Below the pieces are notes generated by a model that was not told the origin of the DNA, ran no database searches, and worked only from the letters and a program-made list of their open reading frames with translations. Positions 5,603 through 10,669 of a stretch of 10,669 nucleotides of DNA are shown here, one piece after another. Positions within the stretch are counted from its first letter, which is position 1; each line of letters begins with the position of its first letter. Source of the DNA: an uncultured bacterium (GTDB lineage Bacteria > Patescibacteriota > Minisyncoccia > Phycocordibacterales > GWA1-40-21); the NCBI GenBank assembly GCA_903824735.1, contig CAIJXO010000066.1:1-10669 (forward strand), in the 5' to 3' direction. Position numbers and translations under genes: made by a program.

Positions 5603-6841
5603 ATGAAACTCAAATACAGTATAAAGACGGCAATAAATGGACTAAGAACGCACAAAAGTCGTTCGGCTCTGACGATTTTGGGTATTGTAATTGGTATTAC
5701 TTCGATTATTTTAATTATGTCACTCGGTCAGGGAGCCAAAGGCTTGATTCTCGGCGAGATTCAAGGTTTGGGGGCAAAAAACGTGATTATCTTGCCCGGT
5801 AAAGAGCCGGGCGGACCAAGCGATCTCGCCTCACTTTTTGCCGATTCTCTTAAGGAGCGGGAACTGAATGCTCTGAAAAATAAAAATAATGTACCAAATG
5901 CTGTCAGAGTTATGCCGATTATTTTTGGTTCGGAGAACGGTGTGTATGGAAATGAGATTTATAAACTGTCACTGTTTGGGGCAGGTGAAGTGATGGAGGC
6001 TTTGTTTGATTTGAAACCAGAGAGGGGTATCTTTTTGTCAGATGAAGACGTGCGTAGTAAGGCTAGTGTCGTCGTCCTTGGCTCGAAAGTGAAAGATGAA
6101 TTATTCGGGGCGAGTGAAGCCGTGGGTCAGAAGGTTAGAATCAAGAACAATACTTTTAGAGTCATCGGTGTTTTACCAGCCAAAGGTCAAAGCTCGTTTA
6201 TAAACTTTGATGAGTCGGCTATTATTCCTTACACCACGATGCAGCAGTATGTCGTGGGTACAAAGTACTTCAACCGCGTCGTGGTCGAAGCCGATTCCGA
6301 AAATAATATTGACGCTGTGGCGCAAGATATCAAAAAGACCTTGCGTGATCTGCACAATATTACTGATCCAGAGAAAGATGATTTTTTTGTTTCGACACCC
6401 GCTGAGGTGGCCGAGAAGCTCGGTACCGTCCTCGGTACTCTGACAATATTTTTGGCGGCAGTAGCGGCGATTTCCCTTGTTGTGGGCGGTATTGGTATTA
6501 TGAACATTATGCTTGTCTCAGTAACTGAGCGTACAAAAGAAATCGGTTTGCGCAAAGCGATCGGTGCTACGAACAAAAATATTCTGACTCAGTTTCTACT
6601 CGAGGCCGTAATTCTTACGGGGCTCGGCGGTGTCATCGGCATCATCTTGGGATCACTTTTTTCTTTTATCGCTTCGATTTTAATAGTTAAATTTGCTGGT
6701 CTAGATTGGTCCTTCACTTTCCCTTACAATGCGGCTATCTTAGGTCTCGTTGTTTCCAGCTTGGTTGGACTTGTCTTTGGCCTTTATCCCGCTCGCCAGG
6801 CGGCTAAGAAAAGCCCAATGGAAGCCCTTCGTTACGAGTAG
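5603..6841 (+). CDS. ABC transporter permease, MacB/FtsX fold
   Basis: Membrane subunit of the MacAB-like system; this fold couples ATP hydrolysis to motion of an extracytoplasmic domain instead of moving substrate through the membrane. In 412 residues: TM1 (about 20-42, with KSRSALTILGIVIGI at its start), a large extracytoplasmic MacB_PCD-type domain (about 45-270), TM2 (about 275-306), and TM3 and TM4 (about 330-365 and 376-396). The cytoplasmic loop after TM2 carries the signature NIMLVSVTERTKEIGLRKAI (301-320), and the C-terminus reads GLYPARQAAKKSPMEALRYE (393-412), the coupling tail typical of MacB permeases. It begins 1 nt after the ATPase stop, at an AAATAAAATG junction without a Shine-Dalgarno. 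No hairpin terminator is seen behind it. Function as a MacB-like permease is secure; whether it exports peptides, drugs or lipids is not readable. Confidence 0.93.
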   Translation: MKLKYSIKTAINGLRTHKSRSALTILGIVIGITSIILIMSLGQGAKGLILGEIQGLGAKNVIILPGKEPGGPSDLASLFADSLKERELNALKNKNNVPNAVRVMPIIFGSENGVYGNEIYKLSLFGAGEVMEALFDLKPERGIFLSDEDVRSKASVVVLGSKVKDELFGASEAVGQKVRIKNNTFRVIGVLPAKGQSSFINFDESAIIPYTTMQQYVVGTKYFNRVVVEADSENNIDAVAQDIKKTLRDLHNITDPEKDDFFVSTPAEVAEKLGTVLGTLTIFLAAVAAISLVVGGIGIMNIMLVSVTERTKEIGLRKAIGATNKNILTQFLLEAVILTGLGGVIGIILGSLFSFIASILIVKFAGLDWSFTFPYNAAILGLVVSSLVGLVFGLYPARQAAKKSPMEALRYE

Positions 6842-6868
6842 TAATATTTTTCTCTCTAATGCGTCATA

Positions 6869-6877
6869 TGTTATAAT
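6869..6877 (+). promoter_or_regulatory. Extended -10 promoter of the SIMPL-domain gene
   Basis: TGTTATAAT is a perfect extended -10. The -35 position holds only TTTCTC. Transcription should start near 6884, giving an AT-rich leader of about 33 nt before the ATG at 6917, with no Shine-Dalgarno; unlike the other promoters in the window, it is not leaderless. Confidence 0.6.
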
Positions 6878-6916
6878 AGCTTAGCAGCTAGTTTATTAAT
6901 TTTATTTAATTTAGAT

Positions 6917-7684
6917 ATGGACACATTACAAAATCATAAAGTTTGGAAAATCGTCGGTTTAATTATTGTCATCTTAATTGTCGCCAAGATTTTTGGTGGT
7001 GGTCATGATGAGTGGAGGGGAAATGATAAACCAGTAAATACAATTACCGTCTCTGGTACCGGTGAAGTTGTAGTTAAGCCAGATATTGCCACCATCTCTT
7101 TTGGTGTTTCTGCCGAGAATTTAGACGTTGCTAAGGCTCAGAGTGACTCAGCAACCAAGATGAACAGCATCATTGAGGCCCTTAAAAAGAATGGTGTCGA
7201 TGAGAAGGATATTAAGACTACAAATTACAGTATCTATCCTCGCTACGATTATACTAAGGTAGCAAGTCCAATGTATCCTTACGGAGGCAAGCAAGTACTT
7301 GCAGCTTATGTCGTATCTCAGACTGTCGAGGTTAAGATTCGTGATATCAGTAAATCTGGCGCCATTCTTTCTAGCGTTGGTGGACTAGGGGTTACTGATA
7401 TTAGTGGCTTGAATTTCTCTGTTGATAAAATCAAAGATGTACAAAATGATGCTCGTGATTTGGCCATCAAAGATGCTCGGGCACAGGCAGAAGTTTTAGC
7501 TAAGGGTCTTGGTGTAAAATTGGTAAAAATTACTAGTTTCTCTGAAGGTAATAGATCACCAATTTATTACGGCATGATGGAAAAGGCGGTCTCAGCACCG
7601 ATGATGGATTCAGTTGCCCCAAGCGTACCAGCAGGCGAGAACAAGATTACCTCAAATGTCACAATCACCTACGAAATCCGATAA
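6917..7684 (+). CDS. SIMPL (DUF541) domain protein, membrane-anchored
   Basis: Extracytoplasmic protein of the SIMPL/DUF541 family (relatives include E. coli YggE and periplasmic BP26/OMP28 of Brucella), generally linked to oxidative stress or envelope functions without a defined reaction. In 255 residues: one N-terminal membrane helix (about 10-26), a short linker, then the SIMPL domain from ITVSGTGEVVVKPDIATISF (43-62) through the helical repeat with DIKTTNYSIYPRYDY (98-112), the central strand YVVSQTVEVKIRD (131-143), and the second helix pair DARAQAEVLAKGLGVKL (186-202), ending in TSNVTITYEI. The region 205-240 is Met/Pro-rich (YYGMMEKAVSAPMMDS) and probably a flexible loop. It has its own promoter and is followed by an intrinsic terminator (7721-7740), so it is probably a single-gene unit. 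Membrane attachment by an uncleaved signal anchor is inferred from the absence of a cleavage motif after the helix. Confidence 0.88.
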   Translation: MDTLQNHKVWKIVGLIIVILIVAKIFGGGHDEWRGNDKPVNTITVSGTGEVVVKPDIATISFGVSAENLDVAKAQSDSATKMNSIIEALKKNGVDEKDIKTTNYSIYPRYDYTKVASPMYPYGGKQVLAAYVVSQTVEVKIRDISKSGAILSSVGGLGVTDISGLNFSVDKIKDVQNDARDLAIKDARAQAEVLAKGLGVKLVKITSFSEGNRSPIYYGMMEKAVSAPMMDSVAPSVPAGENKITSNVTITYEIR

Positions 7685-7698
7685 CTTGCTATTTTTCT

Positions 7699-7704
7699 TA
7701 TAAT
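7699..7704 (+). promoter_or_regulatory. Possible -10 box ahead of the secE leader terminator
   Basis: A perfect TATAAT sits 15 nt after the stop of the SIMPL gene. No TG extension or spaced -35 accompanies it (the nearby TTGCTA at 7686-7691 is too close). If used, transcription would begin about 7711 and run straight into the hairpin at 7721-7740 before secE. Confidence 0.3.
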
Positions 7705-7720
7705 ATAGTAGTATTAAAAG

Positions 7721-7740
7721 ACCCCAAAGCGGGGTTTTTT
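7721..7740 (+). terminator. Intrinsic terminator between the SIMPL gene and secE
   Basis: ACCCC (7721-7725), loop AAAGC, GGGGT (7731-7735), then five further T. The A-run ahead of the stem (7716-7719) makes it partly symmetric. It ends the SIMPL transcript; because it lies only 20 nt before secE it could also act in a leader. Confidence 0.8.
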
Positions 7741-7760
7741 AATAGAATAATCAAAAAAAT

Positions 7761-7940
7761 ATGAGCAGATTTGGTGAATACTTGAAAGACACGAAGGGTG
7801 AACTAAAACATGTGACTTGGCCATCTAAAAACCAAGCGATCTTGTTTACTGTTATTGTTATCATATTTTCCGCAGTCGTGGCTTTCTTCCTCGGTGCTTT
7901 TGATCTTTTGTTTACTTATCTTTTGAAATTCTTTATCTAA
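7761..7940 (+). CDS. secE: Preprotein translocase subunit SecE
   Basis: Single-span SecE, the small subunit that clamps SecY in the SecYEG channel of the cytoplasmic membrane. The 59-residue product has the diagnostic amphipathic helix and hinge GELKHVTWPSKNQ (13-25), with the near-invariant Trp-Pro, followed by one membrane helix (about 27-48) and a short hydrophobic tail LLKFFI. Length matches the short one-helix form found in most bacteria and not the three-helix E. coli form. The gene is easily missed because of its size. ATG 7761 is preceded by an A-rich tract without a Shine-Dalgarno. nusG starts 7 nt after its stop, the classical secE-nusG order, which supports the call independently. 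Confidence 0.95.
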   Translation: MSRFGEYLKDTKGELKHVTWPSKNQAILFTVIVIIFSAVVAFFLGAFDLLFTYLLKFFI

Positions 7941-7947
7941 ATAAAAT

Positions 7948-8493
7948 ATGGCTAAACAAAATATACAAGAGGGGAGAAATTGGTATGCGATCCACACTTA
8001 TGCGGGTTATGAAAATGCGGTTGCGCGAAATCTAAAGCAAAGAATTGATTCGTTGAACATGAACGATCGTATTTTTGATGTTATCGTGCCGATCGAAAAG
8101 AAAATCAAAGTGAAGGGCGGGAAGAGAATTGAAGAGGAAGAGAAAATCTATCCAGGTTACGTACTGGTAGACATGACCGTGACCGATGATTCTTGGTATG
8201 TAGTTCGAAACACTCCAAGAGTAACTGGTTTCGTCGGTTCTGGAGTCTTTCCGGTGCCACTAGGTAAAGAAGAAGTAGAGAATATCTTTAGCCGTATGAA
8301 TGCGGGTACCGTTAAGCACAACAGTGGTCTATCAATCGACGATGCGGTTGTCATTACCGATGGTCCATTTAAGGATTTGGAAGGTAAGGTAAGTGAGATT
8401 GATAACGATCGCGGTAAGGTCAAGGTTCTAGTCTTGATGTTTGGTCGCGAGACTTCCGTTGAGCTTGATATGTTGCAGATTCGTCCATTATAA
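7948..8493 (+). CDS. nusG: Transcription termination/antitermination factor NusG
   Basis: NusG binds the RNA polymerase clamp and controls elongation and pausing; it can link polymerase to Rho or to ribosomal protein S10. The 181 residues divide into the NGN domain (about 11-117), with NWYAIHTYAGYENAVARNLK (11-30), PGYVLVDM (69-76) and NTPRVTGFVG (88-97), and a C-terminal KOW domain (about 130-181), with GPFKDLEGKVSEID (139-152) and the end VELDMLQIRPL. There is no large domain II insertion, and the length is that of a standard bacterial NusG. Start ATG 7948 follows A-rich sequence 7 nt behind secE. rplK follows after 49 nt, the usual order, so secE, nusG and rplK are probably one operon. Confidence 0.97.
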   Translation: MAKQNIQEGRNWYAIHTYAGYENAVARNLKQRIDSLNMNDRIFDVIVPIEKKIKVKGGKRIEEEEKIYPGYVLVDMTVTDDSWYVVRNTPRVTGFVGSGVFPVPLGKEEVENIFSRMNAGTVKHNSGLSIDDAVVITDGPFKDLEGKVSEIDNDRGKVKVLVLMFGRETSVELDMLQIRPL

Positions 8494-8509
8494 GGTAGTT
8501 TATTAAGTA

Positions 8510-8529
8510 CTGATTCGCTTCTAAATCAG
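8510..8529. other. Small hairpin in the nusG-rplK gap
   Basis: CTGATT (8510-8515) and AATCAG (8524-8529) form a 6-bp stem with an 8-nt loop. There is no T-run, so it is not a terminator; it may be an mRNA processing or stability element, or chance. Nothing else notable is seen in the 49-nt gap. Confidence 0.25.
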
Positions 8530-8542
8530 CTAAAACAAAATT

Positions 8543-8968
8543 ATGGCAAAGAAAATAACAAAAAAATTAAAGTTACAGATTCCCGCTGGTAAAGCTAACC
8601 CAGCTCCACCAGTTGGTCCAGCTCTTGGTCAGGCCGGTGTGAACATTGGTGATTTCGTGCAGAAATTCAACGCCGCTACCGTCAAAATGATTGGCGATAT
8701 TGTGCCAGTTGAGATTACTGTTTACGAAGATCGTACTTATGATTTCAAGCTTAAAACTCCACCTGCAACTGGTCTTATTCTAAAGGCTGCTGGTGTCGAG
8801 GCTGGTTCTGGTAAGCAATTGGTCAAGAAAGCCGGTTCTATCACCAAAGCTCAGTTAAAAGCGATTGCTGAGAAGAAAATGGCTGATCTAAACGCCAATG
8901 ACATCAACGCCGCTATGAAGATCATTGAAGGTTCATGCCGTTCGATGGGTATCGAGGTTAAAGGCTAA
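8543..8968 (+). CDS. rplK: 50S ribosomal protein L11 (uL11)
   Basis: Ribosomal protein uL11 binds 23S rRNA at the base of the L7/L12 stalk, in the GTPase-associated centre. The 141-residue length is standard. N-terminal domain: LKLQIPAGKANPAPPVGPAL (9-28), with the conserved proline-rich helix, then GQAGVNIGDFVQKFN (29-43). C-terminal rRNA-binding domain: FKLKTPPATGLILKAAG (68-84) through the final GSCRSMGIEVKG (130-141), where most bacteria have GTARSMG. Codon use is rich in GGT, GCT and GTT, fitting high expression. In most bacteria rplA (L1) follows directly; here a strong intrinsic terminator follows instead and the next gene is an unrelated kinase. This fits the Parcubacteria group reported to lack L1, although rplA could be elsewhere. 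Confidence 0.98.
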   Translation: MAKKITKKLKLQIPAGKANPAPPVGPALGQAGVNIGDFVQKFNAATVKMIGDIVPVEITVYEDRTYDFKLKTPPATGLILKAAGVEAGSGKQLVKKAGSITKAQLKAIAEKKMADLNANDINAAMKIIEGSCRSMGIEVKG

Positions 8969-8996
8969 TCTTTTTCTAAAATTAAATTACAAACAG

Positions 8997-9031
8997 AAAA
9001 CAGCTCTTGCACAAGGGTTGTTTTTTGTTTT
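8997..9031 (+). terminator. Intrinsic terminator of the secE-nusG-rplK operon
   Basis: AAAACAGCTCTT (8997-9008), loop GCAC, then AAGGGTTGTTTT (9013-9024) pair over 12 positions with two G-U wobbles, followed by TTGTTTT to 9031. It closes the operon 28 nt after the rplK stop and confirms that no ribosomal gene is co-transcribed downstream. Confidence 0.85.
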
Positions 9032-9039
9032 AGGCGAGG

Positions 9040-9045
9040 TAAAAT
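9040..9045 (+). promoter_or_regulatory. -10 box of the nucleotide kinase-tmk operon
   Basis: TAAAAT ends 7 nt before the ATG at 9053, again placing the predicted transcription start on or beside the start codon. TTGTTT at 9018-9023, 16 nt upstream and inside the preceding terminator, is a possible weak -35. GAGGT at 9036-9040 is too far (12 nt) to be a good ribosome-binding site. Confidence 0.4.
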
Positions 9046-9052
9046 TGGTCTA

Positions 9053-9607
9053 ATGTCTAAATTAATTATTGGATTAGTTGGTCCATCTGCTGGCGGCAAG
9101 GGCACTGTGAAAGATTATTTGCGTAAGAAATTTAATGCTGAAGATTGTAGGTTTTCGACAATTCTCGGCGATATTTTAAATAGGGTGGAGGTCCCTATTA
9201 GTCGAGAAAATCTGCAGACCCTTTCTACCGTACTGAGAAAAACTTTTGGCGAAGATCTTTTGGCCAAAGCAATTGCTAATGACGCTCAGAAGATTAAATC
9301 CGAGATCGCAGTAATCGATGGCGTCAGAAGGATAACCGACATTGGCCATCTGATGCCGCTCGATAATTTTGTGTTGGTTTCAGTAGATGCTTCTCCTGAA
9401 GTGAGATATAAGAGAGCAATTTCAAGAAACCAGTATCTTGGTGATTCCCAAAAGACCTTTGAACAATTTTTGCTTGAACATAATTCCGAAGCGGATCGTG
9501 AGATACCTGAAGTAATGAAATCTGCCAAGGTTAAGATCAATAACGACGGCAGTTTTGAGGACCTTTATCAGCAGGTTGATCAACTAATCGCCGATAATTT
9601 AAAATAA
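9053..9607 (+). CDS. P-loop nucleotide kinase-like protein (dephospho-CoA/dNMP kinase-like fold)
   Basis: A 184-residue P-loop phosphotransferase of the NMP-kinase/dephospho-CoA-kinase class; exact substrate not identified. Visible: Walker A GPSAGGKGT (10-18), a substrate-side region FSTILGDIL (34-42), RENLQTLSTVLRKTFGEDLL (51-70), strand plus motif AVIDGVRRITDI (86-97), strand FVLVSVDASPEVRYKRAISR (106-125) where Arg118/121/125 resemble the phosphate-gripping lid arginines, a second acidic/basic segment (HNSEADREI, 143-151), and a final strand VKINNDGSFEDL (160-171). The DGVR and NDGSxEDL elements recall archaeal UPF0200 proteins and phage dNMP kinases as well as CoaE. Its stop is 1 nt before tmk, and dihydrofolate reductase lies beyond, so I favour a deoxynucleotide kinase role on context; dephospho-CoA kinase is the main alternative. 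ATG 9053 is chosen because of the -10 box just upstream. Confidence 0.72.
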   Translation: MSKLIIGLVGPSAGGKGTVKDYLRKKFNAEDCRFSTILGDILNRVEVPISRENLQTLSTVLRKTFGEDLLAKAIANDAQKIKSEIAVIDGVRRITDIGHLMPLDNFVLVSVDASPEVRYKRAISRNQYLGDSQKTFEQFLLEHNSEADREIPEVMKSAKVKINNDGSFEDLYQQVDQLIADNLK

Positions 9608-9608
9608 A

Positions 9609-10232
9609 ATGAGAGGAAAGTTTATCGTATTAGACAGCGGGGAGGGGGCAGGTAAGACGTTGCAGTTAGAAAAAGCAGCCGAATTGTTCGGCGATAAGAT
9701 ACTTGTTACTCGTGAACCAGGGGGTTCTAAGTATGCCGAACAGATTAGGGAATTAATTCTGCACTCCATTTATGCTCAGAACGCTGACGCCAAAACTTTG
9801 TTCGCTCTATTCTGGGCGGCCAGGGCCGATCATTTGGACAAGACTATTAAACCCGCCTTACTTGAGGGTAAGACCGTGATAACTGACCGCTTTGATTCGT
9901 CTACTTACGCCTACCAGATCATTGCACAGGGGGCGATGGAGCTAAAGGAGCTATTTTGGCAGATGCGCGATGTCTATCTCGGCGATTGTAAACCAGATTT
10001 GTATATTTATCTCGATGTCGATCCGTCCATTGGCTTGGCTCGCAAGAGTAATCAGGGTCCAGAAGAGTTAAATCATTTTGAAGCTCGGAAGATTGATTTC
10101 CATCAACGACAAAGATTAGGCTGTAAGGAATTTATGGAGAAAGTTCCGCATAGAGTTATCGACGCTAGCCGTTCAATCGAACAGGTTTGGCACGATTTCC
10201 GAGAGGTACTAGAGAAGGAAATTACATCCTAG
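9609..10232 (+). CDS. tmk: dTMP kinase (thymidylate kinase)
   Basis: Phosphorylates dTMP to dTDP with ATP, the step after thymidylate synthase. The 207-residue length is normal. P-loop LDSGEGAGKTLQ (8-19); dTMP-binding TREPGGS (34-40); RADH (72-75), matching the RxxH region; the DRX motif DRFDSSTYAYQ (93-103), usually DRYxxSxxAYQ; strand DLYIYLDVDPSIGLARK (130-146); and a lid from about 147 with NHFEARKIDFHQRQR (155-169). The P-loop departs from the usual EGxDGxGK: Asp9 replaces Glu and Ser10/Gly11 replace Gly-x, while Glu12 keeps the acidic position. It begins 1 nt after the upstream kinase stop at the same AAATAAAATG junction as the ABC permease. Its last 11 bases overlap the end of the oppositely oriented dihydrofolate reductase gene, so neither gene has room for a separate terminator. 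Confidence 0.93.
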   Translation: MRGKFIVLDSGEGAGKTLQLEKAAELFGDKILVTREPGGSKYAEQIRELILHSIYAQNADAKTLFALFWAARADHLDKTIKPALLEGKTVITDRFDSSTYAYQIIAQGAMELKELFWQMRDVYLGDCKPDLYIYLDVDPSIGLARKSNQGPEELNHFEARKIDFHQRQRLGCKEFMEKVPHRVIDASRSIEQVWHDFREVLEKEITS

Positions 10233-10669
10233 AATAGACCTTAAAGTTGTAATTGAACTCGTTTTTTTCGTCTTTAGTGTGAGGTTCTTCACTGACTAGA
10301 TCCCAATCATCTTTATCAAACTCGGGGAAATAGACATCGCCCTCTGGATTACAATCCACTTCAGTAATGTATAGCTTGTCTGCGTATGGGAGAGCTTGTT
10401 TGTAAACATTTGCTCCACCTATAACAAATATCTCATCTTTTTTTGCTAAGTCTAAGACCTTTTCCCAGTTGTCTAAGACCTCAGCGCCAGAAATATCACT
10501 TTTTGTTTCTGATAAAACTAGATTCCTGCGATTCGGTAGCGGCTTTCCTAGTATATTAACGATAGACAGAAAGGTGTTTCTGCCCATCAGTACAGTTTTT
10601 CCGGTTGTAATTTTTGAGAAGTATTTTAGATCCTCGGATAGTCTCCACGGTAAACCATTTTTTATTCCA
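10222..10669 (-). CDS. folA: Dihydrofolate reductase, N-terminus cut by window edge
   Basis: Reduces dihydrofolate to tetrahydrofolate with NADPH, closing the cycle opened by thymidylate synthase. The minus-strand frame is open to the last base, giving 148 residues; an internal ATG at 10587 falls inside the conserved fold and is not the start. Visible in order: GLPWRLSEDLKYF (5-17), with the active-site Asp13 matching E. coli Asp27; the NADPH-site run TTGKTVLMGRNT (21-32); LPNRRNLVLS (43-52, the adenine-side Arg region); the Gly-Gly motif FVIGGANVYKQAL (81-93); YITEVD (101-106); and a terminal FKVYSRM. About 10-15 N-terminal residues are missing beyond the edge. It ends within the 3' end of tmk (10222-10232), a convergent overlap. 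A neighbouring thyA outside the window would be typical. The product is a short chromosomal-type enzyme. Confidence 0.95.
   Translation of the reverse strand, partial: GIKNGLPWRLSEDLKYFSKITTGKTVLMGRNTFLSIVNILGKPLPNRRNLVLSETKSDISGAEVLDNWEKVLDLAKKDEIFVIGGANVYKQALPYADKLYITEVDCNPEGDVYFPEFDKDDWDLVSEEPHTKDEKNEFNYNFKVYSRM

Noticed and set aside
6173..6576. Several open frames opposite or overlapping the ABC permease gene
   Set aside because: The permease frame carries the conserved signature through this stretch; the others have shadow-like composition.

Overview
The window reads as chromosomal core DNA of a Candidate Phyla Radiation (Patescibacteria) bacterium, most likely a Parcubacteria/Paceibacteria relative. 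The case is inferred from several signs: small compact genes, almost no Shine-Dalgarno sequences, extended -10 promoters lying against start codons, an adaptor/ATPase/permease efflux set of the kind common in these genomes, a 61-residue membrane protein of a type I associate with Parcubacteria, and secE-nusG-rplK with no rplA after it. TGA serves as a stop (for example at the ends of the DedA-like and adaptor genes), which argues against the TGA=Gly lineages (Gracilibacteria, Absconditabacteria). No single-gene phylogeny could be run.

Layout, left to right. (1) 1-464: the 3' part of an unrecognised, AT-richer gene, then a 127-base gap holding a coding-like minus-strand remnant. (2) 592-2255: a two-gene envelope operon with an ATGA overlap, a DedA/VTT membrane protein followed by a secreted GH18-type glycosidase. 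(3) 2261-2446 on the minus strand: a small membrane protein, divergent from an RlmI/RlmK-like methyltransferase (2484-3368); the 37-base gap between them carries two overlapping divergent promoters. (4) 3401-6841: a MacAB-like efflux operon of membrane-fusion protein, ABC ATPase and FtsX-fold permease, with junctions of -4 and +1 nt. (5) 6917-7684: a membrane-anchored SIMPL (DUF541) protein with its own promoter. (6) 7761-8968: secE, nusG and rplK, bounded on both sides by intrinsic terminators. (7) 9053-10669: a nucleotide module made of a P-loop kinase and dTMP kinase (1 nt apart), meeting dihydrofolate reductase tail to tail; the last is cut by the right edge.

How the genes fit together. 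The central block deals with the envelope: glycan cleavage, lipid or membrane homeostasis, efflux, and an extracytoplasmic SIMPL protein. The secE-nusG-rplK block supplies Sec translocation, transcription elongation and the ribosomal stalk base. The right end feeds dTTP synthesis: dihydrofolate reductase regenerates the folate oxidised by thymidylate synthase, and dTMP kinase phosphorylates its product. A thyA gene just beyond the right edge is a natural prediction, not seen here.

No tRNA, rRNA, CRISPR array, complete insertion sequence or origin was found. The points most worth checking are the leaderless extended -10 promoters, the divergent promoter pair, the promoter-then-terminator arrangement ahead of secE, the missing rplA, and an efflux adaptor with an oversized helical insert in a presumed outer-membrane-less cell.
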